A stretch of DNA of 64,000 bases from Crossaster papposus. Lineage: Eukaryota > Echinodermata > Asteroidea > Velatida > Solasteridae. The notes beneath the pieces are model-generated. The model was not told where the DNA came from. It searched no databases and saw only the letters and a program-made list of their open reading frames with translations. Made by a program: the position numbers and the translations under genes. The stretch lies in NCBI GenBank assembly GCA_037893245.1, contig JBAIAA010000519.1, positions 558,001 to 622,000 of the forward strand. Reading direction: 5' to 3'. How positions within the stretch are numbered: position 1 is the stretch's first letter; each line of letters starts with the position of its first letter. Shown here one piece after another: positions 1-12,265 of the stretch.

Positions 1-120
1 GTGATTGTAACGTGCTGACTTATCCGCTCAATCCGCCCGGAGAAGCTAGCACGCCGGAGAAGTGAGACGGCCACACCGGCCCAGTGTCGGCCGTGGACCG
101 CATCGCACCCGTACATTTAC

Positions 121-476
121 TATAGGGACTCTTATATTTTGATAAGGCCGAAAGCGAAAGCGATACGAAGCGAATTTCATGACGTCAACAATTGCAGTTT
201 CATTTTGACGTTCTCCGTTAACTTGACAAATTCGCTTTGCATTGATTTGATATTCGAGTAAAGTGTGAATTGGGGGCACGCACGTACGTATGCGGCCCGA
301 AAAAAAATTCATCCGTTTTAAATTGCACACTTTCAACATGTTGAGATGAGATGTAGATGTAAATTGCCGATAGTGTACCAGATGAAATATCAACGCAAAA
401 ATGGTGATTTAATAGGCGATTTTTTCGAGCCACATATGTATCCCGCACGCGCACCAAAATATAATGGTCCCTAAGT
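121..476. mobile_element. Inverted-repeat element with TAGGGAC termini
   Basis: The left end reads TAGGGACTCTTATATTTTG and the right end is its near-perfect reverse complement (CAAAATATAATGGTCCCTA). Two bases differ over 19. The interior of about 320 bases has no coding potential, so this looks like a non-autonomous DNA transposon (MITE). The superfamily cannot be assigned without target-site comparison. Confidence 0.6.
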
Positions 477-1102
477 AATAATTATATACAAAAGTTACAC
501 CGAAACGTATAGCCCCCATTAACGGCGCAGATCACATTGCGCATATTATTAGCGTCGCGCGCGGTTTCTAAAATGGCGGCATCCGCGAAACGGCTTATTG
601 TGACGTCAATTGCCGTTGTTGCGGCCAATGTATATTGTACGTAGCTTCAAATAAAACGCGCGCATTGTGTCCGTTGTTACTAGAGATATAGAATAAAAAA
701 CACAACAGGAGAGAACTAAAATAACATAACAGAGCGTATATGATACTTAGGCCTATTAGGACACAGATGATACCTTTTTAGTCGGGACATCAAAGCGGAA
801 GAGATTATTAAAATTAAAATTGATAATCCCGGCAGATAAAAATGACAATCGCTGGAAATCCCTCTGGTAAATCTTCGACAAAAGGAGAAGTAAGTAGGCC
901 TAAATCAACATTAAGATTAGACAGAACCTTATTTAAGACAGACCGGTGTAGTATTCTATACTGTCTTCCAGAGTAGATCAGACACAGTGGCGGCACCAGT
1001 CTCTAAATCTAAAAATATGGGGGAAATGGGAGAGGGGGCAATAAAAAGAAATATCTGATGATACCAAAATTTAAGGGAATTGTACGGAAAAAGTAGGTGT
1101 AA

Positions 1103-1245
1103 AGGCCGGTTTATACTTCACGTGAATGTCACTGCGATGCAAATTCGTTAAGGCAACGGAGAACGTCACATTGAAACTTCATTTGTTGACGTCATAAAAT
1201 TTGCTTTGCATTCTCTTTTTCGCGTGAAGTGTGAATCGGCCTTAA
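1103..1245. mobile_element. Short foldback MITE
   Basis: The sequence starts with TAAAGGCCGGTTTATACTTC and ends with GAAGTGTGAATCGGCCTTA, which fold back on each other. The interior repeats 'cacgtgaa' and 'tgacgtcat' type words that also occur in the element at 121-476. It is non-coding. Confidence 0.55.
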
Positions 1246-1541
1246 GTCATACTGAAAACCCACCATCACATTAGATACCAGAGCATTGAATTCACGGTTT
1301 GTGGATAAAGTCGGACACCTGACCAACTCGACATCTAGTCGGCACCTAGCCAAATCGACACCTCACAGCCTGACTTCCTTCCAAAACCACCAAACTATTA
1401 AACGGGTACGCCTGTACCCGTTTGGTACCGTTTGTACCGCGTTTGTACCGTTGAGCTGGCTCAACTGTACCCTGGCTGGCGGCCGGTCTAGCGGCGCAGC
1501 CAGGCCCGCCCCACGGCCGCAAGGAAACCATTTTTTCTTCC

Positions 1542-1889
1542 TACTGCGCAGGTTTACTGCGCAGGTTTACTGCGCAGGTCTACTGCGCAGGTCTACTGCG
1601 CAGGTCTACTGCGCAGGTCTACTGCGCAGGTCTACTGCGCAGGTCTACTGCGCAGGTCTACTGCGCAGGTCTACTGCGCAGGTCTACTGCGCAGGTCTAC
1701 TGCGCAGGTCTACTGCGCAGGTCTACTGCGCAGGTCTACTGCGCAGGTCTACTGCGCAGGTCTACTGCGCAGGTCTACTGCGCAGGTCTACTGCGCAGGT
1801 CTACTGCGCAGGTCTACTGCGCAGGTCTACTGCGCAGGTCTACTGCGCAGGTCTACTGCGCAGGTCTACTGCGCAGGTCTACTGCGCAT
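1542..1889. repeat. 13-bp minisatellite (TACTGCGCAGGTC)n
   Basis: About 26 head-to-tail copies of TACTGCGCAGGTC lie here. They are nearly identical; only the first two units carry GTT instead of GTC. Each unit contains the self-complementary word CTGCGCAG. Because 13 is not a multiple of 3 but no stop arises, the array produces a spurious long open frame. The very low divergence suggests recent expansion. Confidence 0.95.
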
Positions 1890-2797
1890 TCCAGAATTGG
1901 AGTAAGGTACTGCACAATGTCGGTATGGGGTTTGCGAGTTTTATTCTATTTCTTTCGAATAGATAGGTTTGCCGGACAAGACTTGAAGCACATTGCATTG
2001 TCTTATCAATGCCGCCACTAAAACCGGGGGGGGGGTGTATCTACACAAAATGGTGGAATAATTACCATTTGCCTATCGCGCCTTTGAACCCACGGCACCA
2101 TAGAAATATTAATGAGAAGAGTTGTATGTGATTTGGTTCGGAACGTGGTGCTCTGATCTTCGCTGCAACAGTTATTTGAGCACCGTATACGTGCATGCAA
2201 ATAACATTGGTTCAAGCCCGCCAAACATTTTTGGGAATTGGGAATAGAATATAAAAAAAATGTATTGTATGGAACAAAAGTATATGCCTTTCGGTGTGCA
2301 TCAACATTTTGTAAATTACAATAAAATCATTTTTTTCTGGTGTATTCTTTACCGAAAGTATGTGTGCGTGGTTTGGTGTGTTAATTTCTTTATTTAAAGT
2401 AATGCATAATTGGAATAAATTTAGGCCAACTAAAACAAATATAGTATTTTCTCTTTGTGTGCATCGTTTTTGTCTGGCGCTCAAAAATGTTTGTATGTAT
2501 TAATTTTTCTTTTTTAAACAGACGAAAATTTGAGTGATTCTCACTCTCAGATTCGCACTCACGGGGTGGAATATAATTATGACGCGACGCTAGCTACATT
2601 AATCCATAAAGTCTATAGAAATGCGTCAAGCAAAAATAGAAAATAAAATGCCCTAATTCTTTATTAAAACGTTCAAATGAGAATCATTGTGGCCTAATAA
2701 ATAGAATATAACAATTCGGTCAACAAAGTCACCAATGTCGAGTTGGTGGGTGTCGAGGTGACAAGGTGTCGAGTAGGCCAGATGTCAAAGTGACCGG

Positions 2798-2990
2798 ATA
2801 CCGTGGGTTCGAGTCTATAGTTTAGGGCTACGGTGCATGTGCCCTTGGGCAAGGCACTTTTTTTACTCGTTGCTTCTCCCCACCTTGGTGTAATTGGGAA
2901 CCTGTGAGGGCAGAGACAGTTGATATCATTGGCTGCTTAAGTTTGCGCCGAAATGGCACATCGAACTGGTATTTGGAATGTTTTATTTTG
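2798..2990 (+). mobile_element. SINE-like element (tRNA-related head)
   Basis: A B-box-like GTGGGTTCGAGTC at about 2808 is followed by the GGGCAAGGCAC word and a tail-like region. This arrangement is typical of tRNA-derived SINE bodies in marine invertebrates. The A box is degraded. There is no ORF. Confidence 0.5.
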
Positions 2991-3307
2991 GGCCCAATTA
3001 GCAAGACAATCATATAGCGCCATATTAGTCCATGCTTTAAAATAATTCGGTTGTTGTTATTATTATAATAATAATTATTATTTTTACGAAACCAACATTC
3101 TGTTTCCCGAAAACGCCAACAAATCCACGGTTATTTTTAGGCGCAGTCGAAATTCAAGCTAGCTCTCGCCCGCTTCGAGGACAGTGTGAAAGGTAGGCCA
3201 TAAATCCGTTACCTTCTGATAACAAAATAATGGCAAAATCTATCCCTTTAACAATATCAGGAACGGCTCCTTCAATGTATTAATTTCGACATTCATCCAT
3301 AATTATT

Positions 3308-3550
3308 AACCAGTTCGCGCCGGGATTATTTTAACATCGCCGAGCCGAGGGGCGGGATTAGTTTAAACGAAACTCGATCCGAAGCGGGTTCAGGCTGATA
3401 GTGCCGGGAAGCACACCCATGCATTTCCGGCCTTGCGCGCTGCTGACATACATTTCCGAACTTGAACTTGGCGTGTTTATGCGTCATCCGTTTCGAATTT
3501 GGGGAAATTTTTGCGTTTATATACGTCATCCGGCGCGAACTGGTTGATAC
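3308..3550 (-). mobile_element. MITE family 'AACCAGTTCGCGC', copy 1
   Basis: The termini are TTAACCAGTTCGCGCCGG and CCGGCGCGAACTGGTT, a clear terminal inverted repeat. The interior matches, in reverse orientation, the copy at 43447-43688, including the 'gccggaaatg' and 'ttcccgg' words. Related copies are at 19862-20090 and 61830-62080, with a fragment near 44265-44345. Confidence 0.75.
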
Positions 3551-4037
3551 ACGATAGTGCATACTTCAAAGTATTCGTCCCATGAACATTTCTAAAGAAA
3601 ACTGAATTGACTTCACACAATGTTTACGAGCATGTACTAGCTTTTTAAAAAGGGATCGTACACGTTTGGTAATAAATTGGAACCCATTGTTTGTTTCAAT
3701 CCTATATAGTTATAGATATATACCATAAATCTAACCTGTAAAGATTTCATTTCAAAAGGTGGTAGCAATTTTGAGATATTGCCGAATATCTGGAGTGGTT
3801 ATGTCCACGCCAGAAGAATAATCTGCATTGGAATACACAGTCTGAGAATTTGTGGGGATAAAAAGTGATATCTTTTTTCCATAACCGCAGTACTTCGAAG
3901 TGAAAAGTGTCTAAAAATGCATTATACTATCCAAAGCTGCTGTATACTTCTTACCAAGTAAGTTTTTATTGCCATTAATTTTTTGAGTATTTACCAAACG
4001 TATACGATCCCTTTAACATTGTGTTCGAACTGCGCAG

Positions 4038-7000
4038 ACAGGGAAAACCAACAGGATACACCCTCAAAGTTATTACAACATTTGAAAACTATGAATTACA
4101 CATTTTTCCTACCGAAGAAATGCAAAGGTGTAAGAAGGAGCTGAATGAAACAGTGACCGAGTACTACAGCGAAGCTCTCCCACGAGCCAGGGAATTCCAA
4201 CTTGCTCTTCAGGTACCGTATATAGGTCTTTAATAATCGGGAATGGGTGGATGGGGGGCTGTATTTTATAGTAAATACCGTTTAACTGACCTGTCCCAAG
4301 TTAAAACAATCATGGATGCTGAGAAAAGCAAGAAAACGGCGTTCGTTCGTGAATTCTTTTTAAGTAAGATATTTCTTAATAATTTGGTAGTAAAGATTTT
4401 TCGATATCTGCAAATGGTGTATCCTGCATTTAATCTTTTAGAAATTAGAAATTTAATTATGGGTCATCGGCCAGAATTTTCGCCTAAATAAACTCTTTTG
4501 CCCGCATACAATCTTTTGAATTCCAGTTTAATTTGATTCAATCTTTTAGAAATTAGAAATTTAATTATGGGTCATCGGCCAGAATTTTCGCCTAAATAAA
4601 CTCTTTTGCCCGTACAATCTTTGGAATTCCAGTTTAATTTAACTCTTTTTTTATTTCAACAAACGATTTTTGCGTGAGTTCCTTTCGCGTCAATTTCTAG
4701 CAACTTGGGGGTTGTTCTCGTGTTTTGCGTAGGATGAGAACACCCTTGTTGAAAACTTTGTCAGGGACACGCACGATGTCGAGGATCAGGTACGTCGATA
4801 CTCCAAGAAGTTTGGTGATGGAGAAAAAGAGAGGTAAAGCACCCCCAACAATTCGTTTTGTTTTGTGTAGTGGTTTATGTGTATAATGTCAATTAATGTA
4901 ATTGTCAATAAATTAATGGAGGTCCCTACTCGACAAGCATTTTGCTTTTTGGGGACCCCATCCGCATTTATCTTTTTTTTACCTACGTTGTAATATATTG
5001 ACACCTGTTATGTGGAGAATAAAGAATGAATGAAATAAAGAATGAATGAAAGCAAGGTAAATACCAAGACATTAAATGTATGGGCGCGTTCATACAAATT
5101 CAGAAACTGCGAGTTTGATATTCTTGGCAATGCACTTAATGTCAAGTCCAAGAGTGGATCAGATGAGAAAATATTTGGGGGGAATTATGCCTTTGACGAT
5201 ACAAGCATGAAATTTGGCACACAGTCAGAGTATGTCAAGAGAAAGATATTTGGACTGTCCATAAATACATTTATTTTGTGTCCTGGTTACCTCTGACACG
5301 GTATATGTAAAAAAAATATTGTATTGAGCCGAGGACACATTCTTTGATGCCTTCTATCACCAAGAGCGATTACATAAATCAATTTACTTAAACAAAAATT
5401 GAAGTCAATTTCACTGACACTTTATACATGGGAAATGTGAGAAATTTCACAGGTTATGTGTATACATTAAACCGGGACATCAAAAATGTCACACTTTTGG
5501 ACCCCTCTTTATGGCAGATGTTCTAGGTAGATTAACAAGAAATGGCTGCAATGGCAGCCATACCTTAAGGTTTTTTTTAAAGGACACAATCTGCGATGGT
5601 CCATATCAAAATATATTTATCATGATTCATGACTTACTCTGACTTATCTTCACTCCATGCAGCCCACCGCCGCACCCAGTATTTATACCCACATTTTCCT
5701 CACATAGTATAAGTCCAGGATAACAACTCTTAATTGTTGATTAAAGAGAATGAGCCTGTTTTGTTCTTCTTTTTATTTAGCGCAAAGAAATCGAATGAAT
5801 TTAACACTTCGGTACTTGGGACAATGTTCAAGGGACAAAACATGTTTTTCTCGGAAAGCTGCAAGGTATGTCACTGTGGGATTTATTTTATTTTTCGAGA
5901 CCGAGACCGAGACTGAGACCAAGACTGGCCAGACCGAGACCAAGGCTTTCTAGTCCGAGACCAAGGCTTTCTAGTCCGAGACCAAGGCTTTCTAGTCCGA
6001 GACCGAGACCAAGACTTTCGAGACCGAGACCGAGACCAAGGCTTTCGAGACGCGGCCAACTCGAGACCGAGACAAAGGCTTTTGAGACCGAGACCAAGGC
6101 TTTCTAGTCCGAGACCAAGGCTTTCGAGACCGAGACCGAGACCAAGGCTTTCGAGACGCGGCCAACTCGAGACCGAGACCAAGGCTTTCTAGTCCGAGAC
6201 CAAGGCTTTCGAGACCGAGACCGAGACCAAGGCTTTCGAGACCGAGACCGAGACCAAGGCTTTCGAGTCCGAGACCGAGACCGAGACCAAGGCTTTCGAG
6301 ACGCGGCCAACTCGAGACCGAGACAAAGGCTTTTGAGTCCGAGACCAAGGCTTTCGAGTCCGAGACCAAGGCTTTCGAGTCCGAGACCAAGGCTTTCGAG
6401 TCCGAGACCAAGGCTTTCGAGACCGAGACCGAGACCAAGGCTTTCGAGTCCGAGACCGAGACCAAGGCTTTCGAGTCCGAGACCAAGTCTTTCGAGTCCG
6501 AGACCGAGACCAAGGCTTTCGAGACCGAGACCGAGACCAAGGCTTTCGAGACCGAGACCGAGACCAAGGCTTTCGAGACCGAGACCGAGACCAAGGCTTT
6601 CGAGACCGAGACCGGGACCAAGGCTTTCGAGTCCGAGACCGAGACCAAGGCTTTCGAGACCGAGACCAAGGCTTTCGAGTCCGAGACCGAGACCAAGGCT
6701 TTCGAGTCCGAGACCAAGGCTTTCGAGTCCGAGACCAAGGCTTTCGAGTCCGAGACCAAGGCTTTCGAGTCCGGGACCAAGGCTTTCGAGACCGAGACCA
6801 AGGCTTTCGAGTCCGAGACCGAGACCAAGGCTTTCGAGACCGAGACCGAGACCAAGGCTTTCGAGACCGAGACCGAGACCAAGGCTTTCGAGACCGAGAC
6901 CGAGACCAAGGCTTTCGAGTCCGAGACCGAGACCAAGGCTTTCGAGTCCGAGACCAAGGCTTTCGAGACCGAGACCGAGAGTTCGAGACCAAGGCTTTCG

Positions 7001-7415
7001 AGACCGATGCCAAGGCTTTCGAGACCGAGACCAAGACCTGAAAAAAGGTCCCAAGACGGTCTCGAGACCGAGACCAGGTGTCGATACCTATACATTACTG
7101 GTTATACGTTTTGCTTCGACAATCCTTTTTGGGGTCGGGGCCCATGAACTCAGATGATGTCAAGATGTGGATTTGTTCCCCAAAAGGTATCCCAGGTACT
7201 TGTGGACATCGTGTCCGAGACAAAACACATGCCCACCCCGCGTGAGATCAGAGTGAACCGCGAACTGACCGAAAAACTGGAGCCCGAAAAGGTGCAAAAA
7301 ATAACGCGAGGAGGCGGCCCGCCGGCTGCTCTGGCCGTATCACCCTACACAGCTGGGGCAACACACCGTGGGCCAGGAACGTTGATTGGTGGAGCGTTCG
7401 GCAGCAAGACTCCTA
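4038..7415 (+). CDS. Unrecognised multi-exon gene (partial, four exons)
   Basis: I do not recognise this protein. Four exons join in consistent phase: about 4038-4212 (5' edge uncertain), 4733-4833, 5781-5865 and 7196-7415. The donors are CAG|GTACCG, GAGAG|GTAAAG, AAG|GTATGT and CCTA|GTAAGT; acceptors of exons 2-4 end GCGTAG, ATTTAG and TCCCAG. The joined frame has no stop over about 193 codons. The N-terminal part is charged and helix-prone (stretches such as [19 protein letters not shown] and [15 protein letters not shown]), which suggests a coiled coil. The last exon starts with more helix ([16 protein letters not shown]), then becomes Gly/Pro/Ala-rich and probably disordered. There is no start codon, stop codon, signal peptide or membrane segment in what is visible. 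It ends in phase 1, so at least one further exon is needed. I found none before 16 kb. Neighbouring intron space is occupied by a MITE and a minisatellite. Confidence is high that these are exons, low for function. Confidence 0.6.
4231..4432. mobile_element. Partial MITE of the 'GGTAGGATACACC' family
   Basis: It matches the inner parts of the complete copies at 9476-9834 and 44821-45175, including 'gggaatgggtgga', 'tgtattttatagtaaa' and 'caaatggtgtatcctgc'. The left terminal repeat is lost. It begins about 18 bases after the exon donor at 4213. Confidence 0.7.
4431..4645. repeat. Tandem duplication, unit about 105 bp
   Basis: The block starting CAATCTTTTAGAAATTAG (about 4431) is repeated from about 4537. 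Only small indels separate the copies (for example CCCGCATACAATC against CCCGTACAATC). It is a recent local duplication with no coding content. Confidence 0.8.
5896..7075. repeat. 1.15-kb GAGACC-based complex minisatellite
   Basis: The array is built from GAGACC/GAGTCC hexamers punctuated by AAGGCTTTC. This gives units of 21 and 27 bases with occasional GCGGCCAACTC variants. It lies in the intron between the exons ending 5865 and starting 7196. Several long frames on both strands are purely products of the repeat (Ser-Arg-Pro or Leu-Gly rich) and are not genes. Confidence 0.95.
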
Positions 7416-7654
7416 GTAAGTGTCCCACAAACTCTTTAATTATTTTGTGTTTATCCCACAATTTGTGTTTAGAGACTGTGCACGCGGAACTCGGCTTGCG
7501 TCTTGAAAAAACAAGAAGACAACCTGATAAAAATAGTACTGCTTGCAAATGCATAGCCACTTTTCCCGGCCGACTTTTATGTACCCTAACCTGACTTTTC
7601 TCTACCCTAACCAATGCCCTAACCTGACTTTTCTCTTATCCTACCCCAAATACC

Positions 7655-7820
7655 AAATGTTCACGCAGCTTGGCACAGTTTACATTTAAATTCTCCAGAC
7701 CAAAGACACTGTTGCTATATCACGTGATTCGGGGCAAGCCTTACGCTAGCAACCCCCGGCTCTGTACTGTAATGGTCTGGTGCCTTTTTACCATTTTCAA
7801 CCATTGTGAACAATGTATTG
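7655..7820. mobile_element. Partial copy of a foldback element
   Basis: From the CAGCTTGGCACAG word through TGAACAATGTATTGGT this matches, almost base for base, the left arm and loop of the complete foldback element at 24190-24486. The second arm is missing. A short (GGTTCT)n run follows at about 7818-7838. Confidence 0.75.
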
Positions 7821-7908
7821 GTTCTGGTTCTGGTTCTGGTTGTTTACTGTGCAAACACCTCATAAGTGGTTATCTCGCACAGGTCGGAGTGGTTGGCACA
7901 GTAAACTA

Positions 7909-8507
7909 AATTTTAAAGTGGGCCTTATTTACTAAGCTGAGGAGATCTAGGAGCTCAATTCCCTCTTTAAAAGCCTTGACATTGGGAGCAGAGCGAATGT
8001 TGGATGGTAGCAGGTTCAATTCCCTTGTAGTTCTTGGGTAGAGTGGATATTGATAGCACAGTTTGTTGAAATTTGGCGGGACGATGATATGAGGACCGAA
8101 GTTCTGTCTTGTTGCATGGTTGTTGTTACTCTGGTTTGACGGCAGGTTTGATGGTATAATATTGTGGACTTCCTTGTAGATTGTTGTCAATCGTAGTCGG
8201 ATTCTGGGGAGTTCGAGGGTGTCCCATTTGAGAGAAGATAGCATGCTGTTAACGCTGGATCTCCGCTTGTAATCATTACATACGAAGCGGGCTGCTCGCC
8301 GTTGTACTTTCTCTAGGTTAATCTTATTGTTGTTGTTGAAGGGGTCCCATACGGCTCCACAATACTCCAGTTTAGGTCTTACGAGTGACCGCGTTCTCTT
8401 TGACGGGTTTACTGCATGCGTGAAGATTTCTTTTAAGAAGGCCGAGGGTTCCATTAGCTTTCCCAGTTACTTGATTTATGTGTGTTGCCCAGCTTAAATT
8501 TCTATTT
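7909..8507 (-). pseudogene. Non-LTR retrotransposon reverse-transcriptase C-terminal remnant
   Basis: On the - strand the translation gives the characteristic C-terminal block of LINE reverse transcriptases: WATHINQVTGKANGTLG, then a frameshift near 8395, then VRPKLEYCGAVWDPF, KVQRRAARFV and RLTTIYKEVHN. The catalytic YxDD part is absent, so only a 5'-truncated and frame-shifted remnant survives. It is probably a CR1/Jockey-like clade, which I infer from these motifs alone. Confidence 0.85.
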
Positions 8508-9475
8508 GCTTCTCAGTGATTCGGAGGCGAAGCCCAAGCCGAAGACGAAGCAAAGGTTTCGAAAAGGCCCTATATTCCGTTTTGCCACTATTATTACTGC
8601 GCATGCACAATCTCTTAAATTGCGGTACATGAAATAAAGCGACTGTGTTGCACAAATTAGACAAATCGAAAGATCGCTTTTTTTGTTTACCCTACAAAAG
8701 GCAAATCGATTCAAAATGTCTGTTCTTGCCCGCAGAATCCAAAGGTTCAGTGAAGCCAGCATCTCGCTTCAGCACACCGCCCACAACGGTGTCTTCCCTA
8801 CAAAAAATCTTCATCTAAACTTTTTATTTACTCGTTTGAATAACTCAACCCAAGGTCTTGTCCTAACAATATTATTCAACAATGCTATTTTTGAGTAAGA
8901 TGATATCTCATTTTGATAATAACTGGCTGTCCAGAAATTTCCTACTTCTTTTATAGTACGTTTCATTTGAACAATTATTATGTATACACTATATATAATA
9001 AATAGAAAAATAAAAAAATCAGGACAAATTGACACAGAAAAAATAACCGGGACATATATTTTGCCAGTCTAATCCATACCACATAAAATTGTGATGGATT
9101 TGTCGAAGCTTGTTTATTCAGATTTTTGTATATCAAATAAATTGAATATTGTTAAATATTATTTTGCACTACATGACCATAGTTCCGTTTTTATCTGTAC
9201 AATGAAATGGAGACTTCAAATTAATTCCAGACCCACACAAGTTTAAATGCTACAAACATTTTCAGGATAACATCGTCGTTTATATCATGAACACAAAGTT
9301 AGGCTACGCTCTAAGTTAAAATTTTCATACGAATCAAGATTGGCTAAGAATTACAGGTACTAGGAGAAAGGAAATAAACGGGGAGAAACAAAGGTAGTGT
9401 ACTGCCTCATTTGATTTTGGAGGATTATAATATTTGTTGCGGGTGACGTTATAGCCAGTTGCTTTGCATTTAAGG

Positions 9476-9834
9476 GTAGGATACACCATTGGTAATTGCT
9501 TGAGTTATCAGGAATGGGTAGATTTGGGGGGTTGTATTTTCTAGTAAATATCGTTCAACTGACCTGTTTGAAGTTTTAAAATCATGGATGCTGAGGAAAG
9601 CAAAACAAACGGCGTTCATTTTCAACAGGCGTCGGGCAGTGGTTCTTATCGTGTTCTTGTTTATTTCGCGATTGCCGTTGTTCATTATATTTTTTGGAAC
9701 AATTACAGGATATCTACGGTAGCGCAATAATTTTGCTGGATGCCTAGAATCATTTACTTTATAAGTAATAAGTAAGATATTTATCAATAATTTGGTAGTA
9801 TTTTTGTTGTTGATATATTCTACCTTTAAAGACG
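9476..9834. mobile_element. MITE 'GGTAGGATACACC', near-complete copy
   Basis: It starts GGGTAGGATACACCATTGG and ends near ATATTCTACCTTTAAAG. The interior has the family words 'gaatgggtagatttgggg', 'atcatggatgctgaggaaag' and 'ttgctggatgcctag'. The length of about 360 matches the copies at 14604-14963 and 44821-45175. Confidence 0.8.
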
Positions 9835-10153
9835 CTTTGGTTACCATGGTTAGCAGACCAAGTGACAATTACATGTTATGTATATGATGCATGTGCTTTC
9901 AATTTCTTGGCCTACTGTCCAGTGGCATAACCAGGATAAAAAACCTGAGGTGGTGCATCAATCAATGTTTATAGAGTGCACTGCAGCGTACCATTTCAAC
10001 AATAGACACATGTAACAGTTTTTAAGGATGCACAGTCAATATGAGCTCCCAAGGTATTGGAAGTTGACAAACTTCCTGAGGCGAGGGGCAGGGCACATTC
10101 TGTTGGGGGTGGGGAAAGAGTTACACGTACGCCACTGTTTCTCAGAGCACATT

Positions 10154-10539
10154 TGTGACCCACCACCCCAAAACCAGGCTAAAGTCGATATTTTTCATAT
10201 GAGAGATTGTTATACCATTGGATACATCACATGCACCAGTACCGCTATGGAATGAAAAGTAACGACGCTTCAAAAGGTGACATTTTGTTGCCGTTCGCGG
10301 CAACAAGTTTGCTCAATTTGAGTTATAGCAACGACAACAAAAATCAGGAGAAGGCCGATATTATCACTTTCGGGGATTTTTAAAAAGGTTTAAACATGAA
10401 CAGCCTATACATTAGAGTTTTAACTAACGATTTATGAAAAAACAAACAATCGACCGGCAACACATTTTTGTGTGTACAATGCCATATCTCGAAATGGCAT
10501 TTGCCGACTTCCGCCTGGTTTTGGCCTGGTGGGTCACAT
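10154..10539. mobile_element. MITE with TGTGACCCACCA termini
   Basis: The left end TGTGACCCACCACCCCAAAA and the right end (reverse complement TGTGACCCACCAGGCCAAAA) form a terminal inverted repeat of about 26 bases. The interior of about 330 bases is non-coding. Confidence 0.75.
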
Positions 10540-11582
10540 TTGTTCTGCTTTATAGGTTTTCAGGCAGGGGGAGGGGAAGAAAGCAAATCTTTTCCTTAAA
10601 AATAGATGATTCATATTCCTTGGTTTTGTTTGAGGAAACCCCAAAACTGCCTGACATTTAGATAACAATTACTGTTGCTCTAGATCATTTCACGTACAGT
10701 ACAGGTTGTAAATAGAGGAAATTACATGCTATTTTTACACAGTAATACAATTTTTGTCCTGATAATCACAATTTAAAAACACAAACAAAAAAATGAAGCA
10801 AAGTAAAAAAGAACCTAGCCTATCCAGAAAAACAATTCCTAAAGTTAAGGGTTCCAGGTACCTTACCACGAATCAGTTCAAGTCATTCTTTCAGATGTTT
10901 TTTCAAAAGAATTTCAGAATCATACATCAGTACCATACAGTAACAAACGCCACACGAGCATAGAAAAAATAGAAAAGAAAACAAGAACAGTACTAGCAGA
11001 GGAATATAAAATAAAGGCACTTTCATACACTAAGTGCTTTATGGACAATCTACTGTATCACACAACTGATATTGCTTTACACATAAATACTCGAGTTCAA
11101 TAAACAATCAAACAAACACCCCCACCCCAACAAACAAACAAACACAAAGTTGCTTTATAACAGCCATGACATATCAATTCAATATTGCGGCAGTACATTC
11201 TTATTTCATTACATCTACATTTTTTATATATCTCGCTATATTCAATGCACAATTCAGATTGTTAAAAAGGGAAAATAAAAAAACCCAAACCCCAAAGGAA
11301 TTGTTATCATTGCTAAATATTCTCTAAATACGCAAGTTTCAAGGAAAAGTTTATAACATTCGTATTCTGCCCTAGAAATTCTTGTAGCATTCAAGTTTAC
11401 ATACATGTACAATAGCATTAACCTCGTCCTCGATAAAACAAAACGCAAACTGTGTAGACGTTATGCCAAATAACCATTGGTTAGTCAGCCTATGAATTCT
11501 TTCTTGTGTTTGGCAGTAATTAACCTCACTCTTAAGTTCTCTTGCCTTGTGATGAACACGCCCCAAACAAATTTAATTAGTG

Positions 11583-12265
11583 CATTCGAGCATGTTACTT
11601 GTGTTAATACGAGTGTACTCCTGAGCCTACGAATGACAGGAGTACAACCCACAGATTAGCTAGAGTATACTCTTGGTCAGAACTGGAGTGCATTCAAGCA
11701 TGTTACTTGTGTTAACACGAGTGTACTCCTGAGCCCACAAACGACAGTAGTACAACTCACAGATTAGCTAGAATATACTTTCGGTCAGAACGGGGATGCA
11801 TTTAAGCGTGTTACTCGTGTTAACACGAGTGTACTCATGAGCCCACGAACGACAGGAGTACGACCCACAGATTAGCTAGAGTATATTCTTGGTCAGAACT
11901 GGAGTGCATTCAAGCATGTTACTTGTGTTAACACGAGTGTACTCCTGAGCCCACAAACGACAGGAGTACAACTCACAAATTAGCTAGAATCTACTCTTGT
12001 TCAGAACGGGAATGCATTAAAGCGTGTTACTCATGTTTACTCCTGAGCCCACGAAAGACAGTAGTACGACTCACGTATTAGCTAGAGTATACTTTCGGTC
12101 AGAACTGGAGTGCATTCAAGCGTGTTATTCATGTTATTAAACAGGAGTGTACTCCTGAGGCTGAGCCCACAAACGGTAGGAGTTCGATCCACGGATTAGC
12201 TAGAGTATACTCTCGGTCAGAACTGGAGTGCATTCAAGCATGTTACATGTACTTGTGATAGTACA
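11583..12265. repeat. Satellite array, unit about 110 bp
   Basis: About six head-to-tail units share GCATTCAAGCATGTTACTTG, ACACGAGTGTACTCCTGAG and ACAGATTAGCTAGAGTATAC. Divergence between units is moderate (roughly 5-15 percent by eye). No coding content. Confidence 0.9.

Noticed and set aside
1542..1889. CRISPR-like array
   Set aside because: There are no spacers between units; it is a plain tandem repeat in a eukaryotic genome.
1286..1966. 226-codon frame
   Set aside because: More than half is translation of the 13-bp minisatellite, with no similarity or splice support.
5896..7157. Long open frames of 270-370 codons on both strands
   Set aside because: They come from the GAGACC array, whose unit lengths are multiples of 3 and lack stops. 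The repeated Ser/Arg/Pro or Leu/Gly peptide has no exon context.
8716..8898. Possible first exon starting MSVLARRIQRF
   Set aside because: The start context is good and the peptide looks like a mitochondrial presequence, but no donor with a matching downstream exon was found.
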